Source: an uncultured Winogradskyella sp. (GTDB lineage: Bacteria > Bacteroidota > Bacteroidia > Flavobacteriales > Flavobacteriaceae). Taken from it: DNA of 64,000 nt. The translations under genes and the position numbers were made by a program. Shown here one piece after another: positions 52,912 to 60,007 of this stretch. Every line of letters starts with the position of its first letter. Position 1 is the first letter of the stretch. The stretch lies in assembly GCF_947498005.1 (NCBI RefSeq), contig NZ_CANMIW010000004.1, positions 62,001 through 126,000 of the forward strand, in the 5' to 3' direction. Under the pieces are notes generated by a model that was given only the letters and a program-made list of their open reading frames with translations, was not told the origin of the DNA and searched no databases.

Positions 52912-53129
52912 TATTGAATATTAAGTTTTAAATTTTTACAAACTTCTTCTAATACAGTTCCTGGTTTGATGTCAATAGCTAAAGCTATTAAATATAATTC
53001 TTCAACTGTAAATCTAGTAGATTCATTTAGACTTAATTCACTTAGACGTGAGGTGCTTATTCCTGTTCGTCTAGAAATTTCAGCTTTGTTTACCGATTTT
53101 TTATTTAAAAACTTACCTATTTCAGTCAT
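52911..53129 (-). CDS. Small HTH (XRE-like) regulator of the island operon
   Basis: A 72-residue helix-turn-helix protein: NKAEISRRTGISTSRLSELSLNE forms a lambda-Cro-type HTH, followed by a short helical tail (VEELYLIALAIDIKPGTVLEEV). It is first in the five-gene operon and its stop overlaps the next start by 1 base. Small HTH regulators heading restriction-modification operons (C proteins) delay nuclease expression until methylation is complete; a similar role is likely here. Confidence 0.8.
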   Translation of the reverse strand: MTEIGKFLNKKSVNKAEISRRTGISTSRLSELSLNESTRFTVEELYLIALAIDIKPGTVLEEVCKNLKLNIQ

Positions 53130-53219
53130 TTGTTTAGAAGTATTTGATAAAAATATATAAAATTCGGATGATTATTTAGATTTTCGGGATATTTAATTAG
53201 TTGTTAGGAAGTGGGATAA

Positions 53220-53333
53220 GGCAAGTTCTTTTTGTTTTTTGAGGCACGAAGAAAATTAAATGTCCTTGACTGTGTGTTGGCTTTTTGGCTTGTGCTAAAA
53301 TGATTCTATGATATAAAAGCATCTCAATGTTTA
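53220..53333. repeat. Right flanking repeat of the island (segments B then A)
   Basis: Segment B (53220-53270) and segment A (53300-53333) match, in the same orientation, the left-side copies at 47498-47556 and 47417-47450. Beyond A both sides continue with a weakly similar stretch (GTTnnTGAAGCTAGTTC compared with GTTAGCAACTGGCTTTATTC). The rest of this intergenic gap (53130-53427) holds nothing else recognisable. Confidence 0.5.
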
Positions 53334-53427
53334 CATTATTAGTTGTTGAAGCTAGTTCAGCACAAGTAAACGAAGTTAGGTATTTAAAATTACAAAGTCA
53401 AATACTAACTTTCTTACTGATAGTAAA

Positions 53428-54270
53428 TTAAATGGAGTAAAATAACTTCTTGAATTTTTCTGGTAATTCACTTATTAAACAAATATTTTCTTGTGTAAAA
53501 GGATGAACAAATTCTAATGAATACGCATGGAGATACATGCCTTTTCCATTCAATATTAAATCATTTATGCCATAATCTTTGTCGCCTAAAATAGGATTTC
53601 CAAGTTGCGATAAATGAATTCGTAATTGATGTCTTCTTCCTGTTAAGGGTTCAAGCTTTACTAAATTGAGTTGACCAAATCGCTTTGATGACACTGTTTG
53701 TTCAACGCTATATTTAGATTGTGCAACTTTATCTTCAATATGGGTAGCTATAGTTCCTTCTTTATTTTTCATGCTGCCAATAGTTACGGCAAAATAAGTT
53801 TTCTTAATGTTTTTGTTTTCAAAGCGTTTATTTAATGTTCTTATGCTCTTGCTTGTTTTTCCTATTAATAAAATTCCTGTAGTAGCAAAATCTAAACGAT
53901 GCACTGGCTGAGGTTTAGAGGCATCTGCTAGTGTGCTTGTTTTTAGGTTTTGTTGTAATGCGTTTGCAATAGTTTTAAAATGATTGCCACTGACTAAAAT
54001 GCCAGCAGGTTTGTGTATGACGGCTAAATATTCATCTTCAAATAAAACCTTTAAATTAAAGTGTAATCTTTTATGTGAGTGGGTTGATTCTGGTGTGGAT
54101 AGTGTAATGATTTCTCCGCCATTAATATAGGTTGCAGAAGTTGCTATTTTCCCATTGACCAAAATGTAGTTTTTTTTTAAAGCTTTTTTTAAAGCTGATT
54201 TTGTTGGGCAAGCATCAAAAATACCAACACCATATTCTTGAAGCCGAATAGGAGCAGAGCGCAATGGCAC
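53428..54270 (-). CDS. RluA-family RNA pseudouridine synthase
   Basis: The N-terminal S4-like RNA-binding segment (TKSALKKALKKNYILVNGKIA) is followed by a pseudouridine-synthase core with LAVIHKPAGILVSG and the catalytic Asp in PVHRLDFATTGILLIGK (about 130), and the C-terminal LEPLTGRRHQLRIHLSQLG near residue 215. It isomerises uridine in rRNA or tRNA; the RluA, RluC or RluD position cannot be told apart. At 280 residues it is of normal length for the smaller members. Confidence 0.88.
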   Translation of the reverse strand: MPLRSAPIRLQEYGVGIFDACPTKSALKKALKKNYILVNGKIATSATYINGGEIITLSTPESTHSHKRLHFNLKVLFEDEYLAVIHKPAGILVSGNHFKTIANALQQNLKTSTLADASKPQPVHRLDFATTGILLIGKTSKSIRTLNKRFENKNIKKTYFAVTIGSMKNKEGTIATHIEDKVAQSKYSVEQTVSSKRFGQLNLVKLEPLTGRRHQLRIHLSQLGNPILGDKDYGINDLILNGKGMYLHAYSLEFVHPFTQENICLISELPEKFKKLFYSI

Positions 54271-54613
54271 ACTATGAGTAGCTGAAGTTTTTATAGCTTT
54301 TATTTTGTTCTTAAGGTAATCTTAGATTGTATAAACGAAGTTAATAGAAATAAATTAGAATCATTTTGCGAAGTTGTTTTAACAGTAAAATTGATTTTAA
54401 TGATAAGCATAAAAAAAAAGCCATTACATAAATAATGACTTTTTTAGTGAACAAAAACAAACTATCAATAAATAATTCTTTTAGATACAAATGATAGTTT
54501 TATAACTTTTATGTCTTAGCTAACATTGGTATCTGGTATGCGTAATTTAATTTTCCTTTTTCAATTATTTTGTTGTGTCTCTAACTCAGAATATATCTTG
54601 TTGAGACAAGGTC
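54271..54613. other. Intergenic region between pseudouridine synthase and lipoprotein genes
   Basis: 343 bases of AT-rich DNA. It contains a hairpin with poly-A/poly-T flanks at 54414-54446, and a weak hairpin TGTCTC / GAGACA near 54574-54606 just after the lipoprotein gene's end. No reading frame or RNA gene was recognised. Confidence 0.55.
54414..54446. terminator. Probable terminator
   Basis: AAAAAAGCCATTA pairs with TAATGACTTTTTT with one C-A mismatch, an A-run on one side and a T-run on the other. On the minus strand it would terminate the lipoprotein/SDR/HAD transcript. Confidence 0.6.
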
Positions 54614-55447
54614 TTATTTTTTAAAAATGTCTTTCTTCAGGTTATTGTTGAATTTAATGTCTGTCCAATTAACATAAATCCAAGGTTGTTCTGTAACTTC
54701 AGCTTCCCAATTAGACTTTTTATATTGTCGTTTAGTTGGAATTAATATATCATCAATCTCCTCATATTGTAATTGCATTAAATTTGGGATTTCCATTTTG
54801 CCAAAGTCAGCTACAGTAAATAAAAATTGGTCTACTAAGCCTGTGTTTTCATTAATATATAATTGATATATATCTGTTGGTTTATTGTCTTCTGATGTAA
54901 ATGATACTTTTACAACGTCGTACTCCATAGTATCAATGGTTTTGTTGCCTAGGTATTCATAAACTACACTTGGGTCTAAAAGTTTAGGCATCATAGCGAA
55001 CCAATAAAAATTTGTTGGTCTATTAAAAGCAACACGTTTTAATGCGGCTTCGTCTTCTATGATCTCGCCATTGTGTTTAAGCCAAAATTCATTGCCATCA
55101 AAACCTTGTTCTATTGATCCTTCTAAGTTTGGTAACGTACGTTGGTGTTTGCTGTATGCACCATAAGATAATTCTCCGTTAAAAATATATTTTTCTGTTG
55201 AGCTATCTGTTTTACCGTCTGGTATTGTGTAAGTATAAGTATATACAACATCTTTCTTGTTTAGAAGCATTTGGTAATTTCCTGTTTTTTGAGTGAGATT
55301 GTAAACCAGTTCATGACCTTTGTTTTTAAAAGTCTTAGTTTCTGATTTAACCGTCTCTAATGTAGTTTCGTTATCCGTAGTTTTTTTAGTCTCATTACAA
55401 GACATTAAAATAACACAAATTAAAAGTGTAAAAATATTGGCTTTCAT
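54614..55447 (-). CDS. DUF6503-like lipoprotein
   Basis: A lipoprotein (MSC lipobox near residue 16) of 277 residues with a beta-rich body (KKDVVYTYTYTIPDGK, YIFNGELSYGAYSKHQRTL, GSIEQGFDGNEFWLKHNGE, VVKVSFTSEDNKPTDIYQLYINENTGLVDQFLF). This resembles the lipoprotein-carrier-like fold of flavobacterial DUF6503 proteins. It probably acts in the periplasm or outer membrane. It lies 31 bases downstream of the SDR gene, so the two may be cotranscribed with the HAD gene and the TetR regulator upstream. Confidence 0.6.
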   Translation of the reverse strand: MKANIFTLLICVILMSCNETKKTTDNETTLETVKSETKTFKNKGHELVYNLTQKTGNYQMLLNKKDVVYTYTYTIPDGKTDSSTEKYIFNGELSYGAYSKHQRTLPNLEGSIEQGFDGNEFWLKHNGEIIEDEAALKRVAFNRPTNFYWFAMMPKLLDPSVVYEYLGNKTIDTMEYDVVKVSFTSEDNKPTDIYQLYINENTGLVDQFLFTVADFGKMEIPNLMQLQYEEIDDILIPTKRQYKKSNWEAEVTEQPWIYVNWTDIKFNNNLKKDIFKK

Positions 55448-55478
55448 ATGTTTTTTATAGGTTGATTTATTTTATAAC

Positions 55479-56216
55479 TTAAATTAAAGCACCATTGGCA
55501 CCAATTACTTGACCAGAAATCCATTTAGAATCATCACTTGCTAAAAAGACTGCCACTTTAGCAATGTCAATAGGTTTTGCTAAGCGATTAAAAGCATTCA
55601 TATTGCTTAATTTGTCAATAAATTCTTGAGATTTTCCGTTTAAAAATAATTCTGTTTCCGTAGCTCCAGGTGCTAATGCATTTACTGAAATGCCTCTACC
55701 AATTTCTTTAGAAAAAACACGAGTCATTTGTTCAACAGCAGCCTTTGATGCTGAGTACAAAGCGTAAGTGGGAAACATTAGTTTTACTGTACTCGATGAA
55801 ATATTGATGATATTTCCATTGTCTGATAATTTGCTAAATGCTTCTTGTAACGTGTTAAAAACACCTTTTACATTGATATTAATTTGCTTTGAAAAATCTT
55901 CTTCAGTGTTGTCATTAATGGTTTTAGAAATCATTACGCCAGCATTGTTTATCAAAACATCAACTTTGCCATATGCCGCAATGGTTTTATCAAACAATTG
56001 TGTAACTTCTGTTTTTTTACTCACATCTGCTTGTATAGCGATTGCTTTTCCTCCTTCATCAATTATTGTACGCACGGTTTGCTCTGCCTCAGTGTTACTA
56101 TTAGAATAATTGACAATAACTGTTGCACCATTTTTAGCTAATTGTATAGCTATTTCCTTACCAATTCCCCTTGAGGATCCAGTAACAATTATGACTTTGT
56201 TTTCTAATTTTTTCAT
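55479..56216 (-). CDS. Short-chain dehydrogenase/reductase
   Basis: I start at the ATG at 56216, since the longer form (56234) begins with TTG and overlaps the upstream gene. Classical SDR features: NAD(P)-binding TGSSRGIG (about 10-17), INNAG near residue 84, INISSS, and the catalytic YSASK near residue 149. The C-terminal WISGQVIGANGALI is the usual family ending. Its reaction and substrate are not known. The gene follows the HAD gene after 4 bases and precedes the lipoprotein. Confidence 0.88.
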   Translation of the reverse strand: MKKLENKVIIVTGSSRGIGKEIAIQLAKNGATVIVNYSNSNTEAEQTVRTIIDEGGKAIAIQADVSKKTEVTQLFDKTIAAYGKVDVLINNAGVMISKTINDNTEEDFSKQININVKGVFNTLQEAFSKLSDNGNIINISSSTVKLMFPTYALYSASKAAVEQMTRVFSKEIGRGISVNALAPGATETELFLNGKSQEFIDKLSNMNAFNRLAKPIDIAKVAVFLASDDSKWISGQVIGANGALI

Positions 56217-56220
56217 AAGT

Positions 56221-57024
56221 TTATTTAAGTGCAATTAACTGCTCTGCAATCAATGTTAAATTAGGTTCGGCAATTTCTGGAGTAGGTGCAAGTGGATACT
56301 GTTGTGCACCAGGTCGACTTACAAAAGCACCTCTCCAGTTTGCCCATGATGCACCAGCAATATCCCAACCGTGTGCAGCTATTAATAAACATTCATTTGG
56401 TTGAACTCCCATTTTTCGGGCTGCCCAATCATATGCATCTGTATGTGGCTTGTATTTTCCTAAATCTTCTATACTTAATCGTTGATCAAAATAATCTAAC
56501 AAGCCAGCATTTTTAAATTGGGTCTCTACGCCAATATTAGATGAGTTAGTAAATGATACTAAAGTGTAACCTGCTTTTTTTAAATCGGCAAGCGCTTGTT
56601 TAACTTCAGGATGAGCAGGAATAGAGCGTAAAGGTCCTAATATGGCTTCTTTTCCTTCTTCTTCACTCAATTTAATATTATGGTTTGCTGCTACCATTTG
56701 TAATGCTGCTGCACCAATAATTCCAAAATCATTATACTGCCTACCTACAGTAGAAACTAACGAGTATTGTAGCATTGTTGTGAACCATAATGGTAATAAA
56801 TCGCTTCTATTGCCGAGAACTTTACCAACACTTTCTTTCATTGCAGTGAGGTCTAATAAGGTCTCATTAACATCAAAAAATAAAACTTTTGGTCTTTTAG
56901 TATTTGTATTCATCTCTGTATTTGTTTTGGTATTAGTGGAGAATCCGTATTGTGGCATTGCAGCGCTCGCTAAACCTAGTAATGCTGATTTTTTAAGAAA
57001 ACTTCTTCTGTTATTTGTGCTCAT
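56221..57024 (-). CDS. Tat-exported haloacid dehalogenase-like hydrolase
   Basis: The N-terminus has a twin-arginine signal (NRRSFLKK, then LLGLASAAM), so export in folded form is likely. The body is a type II haloacid dehalogenase: nucleophile in VLFFDVNETLLDL (Asp51), second motif SFTNSS near residue 150, and third motif KPHTDAYDWAARKMG with Lys near residue 185, then IAAHGWDIAGASWANWRGAF. It may dehalogenate 2-haloacids or dephosphorylate another small molecule. Exported members are uncommon. It is encoded 52 bases downstream of the TetR regulator and 4 bases upstream of the SDR gene. Confidence 0.82.
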   Translation of the reverse strand: MSTNNRRSFLKKSALLGLASAAMPQYGFSTNTKTNTEMNTNTKRPKVLFFDVNETLLDLTAMKESVGKVLGNRSDLLPLWFTTMLQYSLVSTVGRQYNDFGIIGAAALQMVAANHNIKLSEEEGKEAILGPLRSIPAHPEVKQALADLKKAGYTLVSFTNSSNIGVETQFKNAGLLDYFDQRLSIEDLGKYKPHTDAYDWAARKMGVQPNECLLIAAHGWDIAGASWANWRGAFVSRPGAQQYPLAPTPEIAEPNLTLIAEQLIALK

Positions 57025-57075
57025 AAATTTGTATAAACATACTTTATGGTATGCTGTTATTTTAATAAAAAATTA

Positions 57076-57678
57076 TTAGGCTTTTAGTCGTCTAATGTAG
57101 AGTGTAAGCCCTTCAATGTATTCATCTAAAATTTGATCGTCATTATACAATTTTCTAAGGCCTCTTACGCCTTCAAAAGCACTAATTAAATAAATAGCAA
57201 CAGCACTGCTAGAAATAGAATTATTAATGATGTCGTCCTTTTTTCCGCGTTCTAATAAATGGATTAATGCTGCTTTCCATTCTTCAATAATGCGTTTTAA
57301 AGCTATTTGGTAAACTTCTTCTTGATCTGCAATTTCATTTATAAAATTGTTCATTGGGCATCCATGACGCTTGTCAAAAAGTGAAAATGACTTTAAACGA
57401 CTAGAGAATGTAGTTTCTAACAAATCTAAAGCATTGCCTTCTTCGTATAATGGTGTAATCATGCCATCATATACGCGTTGTTGTAGTTTTGTGCTAATGA
57501 TTTCTAAGCCTAAATCTCTTTTGCTTTTGTAGTGGTGATAAAAAGCCCCTTTGGTAAGGTTAGTGGCATTCATTATTTTATCTACACTCGTTGTTTTAAA
57601 GCCATTTTGATAGAACAGTTTGAACGATTCGTCTAGAATTAACTGTTTGGTGAATTCAGATTTTAATTTTTGTTCCAT
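57076..57678 (-). CDS. TetR/AcrR family transcriptional regulator
   Basis: A 200-residue TetR family repressor. The N-terminal HTH (GFKTTSVDKIMNATNLTKGAFYHHYKSKRDL, about 25-55) has the family's recognition-helix pattern TKGAFYHHYKSK. The C-terminal half is all helical and would bind an unknown effector. A perfect palindrome ATACTA-GT-TAGTAT lies 22 bases upstream (57700-57713) and overlaps its promoter, so autorepression is likely. It probably also controls the HAD, SDR and lipoprotein genes downstream. Confidence 0.9.
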   Translation of the reverse strand: MEQKLKSEFTKQLILDESFKLFYQNGFKTTSVDKIMNATNLTKGAFYHHYKSKRDLGLEIISTKLQQRVYDGMITPLYEEGNALDLLETTFSSRLKSFSLFDKRHGCPMNNFINEIADQEEVYQIALKRIIEEWKAALIHLLERGKKDDIINNSISSSAVAIYLISAFEGVRGLRKLYNDDQILDEYIEGLTLYIRRLKA

Positions 57679-57682
57679 GGTA

Positions 57683-57690
57683 CAAATATA
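57683..57690 (-). promoter_or_regulatory. -7 element of tetR-like gene; near-leaderless mRNA
   Basis: TATATTTG on the minus strand, only 4 bases from the ATG at 57678, so transcription would start at or next to the start codon. Confidence 0.5.
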
Positions 57691-57699
57691 ATTAAAAAA

Positions 57700-57713
57700 A
57701 TACTAGTTAGTAT
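57700..57713. promoter_or_regulatory. Palindromic operator candidate for the TetR regulator
   Basis: ATACTA-GT-TAGTAT, two perfectly complementary 6-base arms with a 2-base centre. It lies between the expected -33 and -7 elements of the TetR gene, where a bound dimer would block RNA polymerase. Confidence 0.6.
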
Positions 57714-57823
57714 GTTTTTTGTGTTTGAATGTTCGGTATGGAATTTGGAAAATATCAATATGTAAAGTATATTTGTCATATAGTAAAATTAATTTTACTT
57801 AATAGAAAATAAACTTGTCAATT

Positions 57824-58273
57824 ATGAATACAGAAAAATTAATTAATTGCGAACGTAATCGATTTAATAAGATTATTAAGTTTAGACTGCCACATCGTTT
57901 TATGAGTATTGGCGTTGCTATTGTGGTGTTATCTATAGTAATGATGTTTGTTCGTGCATTTATTATGGATGGTGAAACAGAATGGTTAAAACAATTATTG
58001 CAAAAAACACTTTTAGTTGGTATGCTTATTATGTCTATGTCTAAGGATAAAATTGAAGATGAGATGACCATCAGTTTACGAGGTCAGTCTTATGCCGTTG
58101 CTTTTATCGTTGGCGTTATTTATGCTTTGATTATGCCCTACGTAGAATTTGGTGTCTCTAACGCAGTAAATTCGGGTGGTGAGGCCTATAAGGATTTAGG
58201 CGACTTTCAGGTTTTACTGTTTATGTTAATGATTCAGTTAATGTTTTATCATAACTTAAAGCGTTTTAGATAA
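57824..58273 (+). CDS. Membrane protein paired with small HTH regulator
   Basis: I use the ATG at 57824; an in-frame TTG lies 9 bases upstream. About four transmembrane helices (about 29-49, 65-80, 91-115 and 128-145) span 149 residues. No enzymatic motif. Its stop overlaps the start of the HTH gene by 1 base (TAATG), so the pair is translationally coupled. Such pairs (integral membrane protein plus YozG-type HTH) are widespread in bacteria, with the HTH protein probably controlling the membrane protein. Confidence 0.7.
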   Translation: MNTEKLINCERNRFNKIIKFRLPHRFMSIGVAIVVLSIVMMFVRAFIMDGETEWLKQLLQKTLLVGMLIMSMSKDKIEDEMTISLRGQSYAVAFIVGVIYALIMPYVEFGVSNAVNSGGEAYKDLGDFQVLLFMLMIQLMFYHNLKRFR

Positions 58274-58473
58274 TGGAAAACACCATAAAAGTAGAACGTG
58301 CCATTTTAAGTTTAACTCAAGATGATTTGGCTAAGAAAATTGGCGTATCGCGTCAAACAATAAATTCTATAGAGGCCAACCGCTATGTGCCTTCAACGGT
58401 TTTAGCTTTAAAACTTTCTGAGGTATTTAGTAAACCTGTAAACGAATTCTTTAAGCTAACTAAGGATGATTAG
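58273..58473 (+). CDS. HTH regulator, XRE family (YozG-like)
   Basis: A 66-residue single-domain HTH protein: MENTIKVERAILSLTQDDLAKKIGVSRQTINSIEANRYVPSTVLALKLSEVF. The HTH core is residues about 15-45 and the tail FSKPVNEFFKL is typical of the YozG/small XRE subgroup. It overlaps the membrane-protein gene by 1 base. It is likely cytoplasmic and autoregulatory. Confidence 0.88.
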   Translation: MENTIKVERAILSLTQDDLAKKIGVSRQTINSIEANRYVPSTVLALKLSEVFSKPVNEFFKLTKDD

Positions 58474-58480
58474 TTTGTTC

Positions 58481-59161
58481 TTATTGAATCAATAAATCAA
58501 CGAGATCTTTTAGACCTTCAGTAGCAGATTTTGCAATAACATTTACTTTGCCATTATTGCTTAAAGCTGGTTTAGGATCTATATAATAAATAGGTGTATC
58601 TGATTGCACGTAGTCAATTAAACTTGCAGCTGGATAAACTTGCATACTTGTACCAATAATGATTAAAATATCGGCTTCGTAACAAATCTTAATTGCAGTT
58701 TCAATCTCTGGTACGGCTTCTCCAAACCAAACAATATGCGGACGTAATTGATGTCCTTTTTCACATAAATCGCCTATGTTTAGATCTTCTGTCCAATCTC
58801 TGATATCGTGCTCATTGCCTGTACTTCGTATTTTTCTAAGTTCGCCATGAAGATGAACCACATTGGTACTGCCAGCACGCTCATGTAAATCGTCTACGTT
58901 TTGGGTTACAATGGTAACTTTGTATTTGTCTTCAAGCATCGCTAAATCCTTATGCGCTTGGTTGGGTTCTACTTCTTTTAGTTGTTGACGTCTTTCGTTA
59001 TAAAAATTTAGAACTAATTCCGGATTTTGAGCAAAGCCTTTTGGCGAAGCAACTTCCATAACATCATGTCCTTCCCATAGACCATCTGCATCTCTAAATG
59101 TTTTTATTCCACTTTCAGCGCTCATTCCTGCACCTGTTAATACAACGATGTGTTTTTTCAT
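58481..59161 (-). CDS. cobB: NAD-dependent deacylase, sirtuin (CobB-like) with degenerate zinc site
   Basis: It removes acyl groups from lysine using NAD. The core motifs are present: GAGMSAESGI (10-19), TQNVDDLHERAG (86-97), catalytic HLHGE (His105), VWFGEAVP and GTSMQVYPA. FYNERRQQL supplies Tyr54 and Arg57, the pair that marks desuccinylase/demalonylase (class III) sirtuins. The usual four zinc cysteines are largely missing; only Cys133 remains in the zinc-ribbon region (LCEKGHQLRPH). It is divergent from the TrmH gene, 26 bases apart. Confidence 0.88.
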   Translation of the reverse strand: MKKHIVVLTGAGMSAESGIKTFRDADGLWEGHDVMEVASPKGFAQNPELVLNFYNERRQQLKEVEPNQAHKDLAMLEDKYKVTIVTQNVDDLHERAGSTNVVHLHGELRKIRSTGNEHDIRDWTEDLNIGDLCEKGHQLRPHIVWFGEAVPEIETAIKICYEADILIIIGTSMQVYPAASLIDYVQSDTPIYYIDPKPALSNNGKVNVIAKSATEGLKDLVDLLIQ

Positions 59162-59175
59162 AATTTAAAAATAGT

Positions 59176-59183
59176 TATTTTTG
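59176..59183 (+). promoter_or_regulatory. -7 element of trmH; near-leaderless mRNA
   Basis: TATTTTTG only 4 bases before the trmH ATG, so transcription should begin at or very near the start codon. Confidence 0.45.
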
Positions 59184-59187
59184 ATAT

Positions 59188-59847
59188 ATGCAAGACTTAA
59201 AACTTTTAGAATATTTAGAGGGCTTTTTAACTGAAAATAGGAGAGAGCGTTTTAAAAGAGTACTTCCACTGCGTACGAAGCACTTTACTGTGGCAACAGA
59301 AGATGTTTATCAATTGCATAATACAAGTGCAGTGATGCGTTCTTGTGATGTGTTTGGTATACAAGAATTAAATATATTAGAAGAAGTTAATTCTAAAAGT
59401 ATAGATAGAGAAATTGCAATGGGAGCGCAAAAATGGGTGGATCTTAATCGCTACCATTCTACAACAGATTGTATTAAAGATTTAAAAGCACAAGGCTATC
59501 AAATTGTTGCTACAACACCTCATATTGATGATTGTGAATTAATTGATTTTGATATTACTAAAAAGTCATGTTTTTTATTTGGAAGAGAGACAGAAGGTTT
59601 GTCTCAACAAGTTATAGATGAAGCAGATTGTTATTTAAAAATTCCAATGGTTGGTTTTACTGAAAGTCTTAATATCTCGGTTTCAGCAGCTATTATTCTT
59701 CAACATGTTACAGCGCAATTACGAAAGTCTGAAATAAATTGGCAATTAACGGAAGAGGAAGTTGTTGAAAAACGTTTCGATTGGATAAAAAAAACGGTTA
59801 AGGATTATGATGCTATTGTAGAGCGTTATATAGAAGAAAATGGATAA
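59188..59847 (+). CDS. trmH: tRNA (guanosine-2'-O-)-methyltransferase, TrmH family
   Basis: A SPOUT-fold RNA methyltransferase, 219 residues. The family motifs are VTAMMR-like segment HNTSAVMRSCDVFGIQEL (43-60, Asn/Arg of motif 1), LFGRETEGLS (about 130) and the knot SLNISVSAAIIL near residue 155. TrmH modifies the G18 2'-hydroxyl of tRNA D-loops. The C-terminal helix TEEEVVEKRFDWIKKTVK continues the normal TrmH length and favours this call over other SpoU enzymes. Confidence 0.9.
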   Translation: MQDLKLLEYLEGFLTENRRERFKRVLPLRTKHFTVATEDVYQLHNTSAVMRSCDVFGIQELNILEEVNSKSIDREIAMGAQKWVDLNRYHSTTDCIKDLKAQGYQIVATTPHIDDCELIDFDITKKSCFLFGRETEGLSQQVIDEADCYLKIPMVGFTESLNISVSAAIILQHVTAQLRKSEINWQLTEEEVVEKRFDWIKKTVKDYDAIVERYIEENG

Positions 59848-59967
59848 TAATTAATGAAACTATTATGTAATAAATTTATTTAAAATAATGTTGTTAATAT
59901 ACTATAGTTAATATAAATTTGGAAAAAATAAACAAACTAATTTAATTATTAATTTTCATGAAAAAAT

Positions 59968-60007
59968 TTACTGTTATTTACTGTTATTTACTGTTATTTA
60001 TTGTTAT
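59968..60007 (+). repeat. 10-nt tandem repeat in signal-peptide coding region
   Basis: TTTACTGTTA occurs three times exactly (59968-59997) and a fourth time with one substitution (59998-60007). As 10 is not a multiple of 3, each gain or loss of a unit shifts the reading frame of the following lipoprotein gene. With one copy fewer, or two more, the ATG at 59958 joins the downstream frame. Confidence 0.85.

Noticed and set aside
47565..53129. Assignment of the island to BREX, Detocs or a classical type II R-M system
   Set aside because: No PglX-sized methylase, BrxC/PglZ or DtcC-like effector is present, and ordinary R-M systems lack the kinase-like and receiver-like genes.
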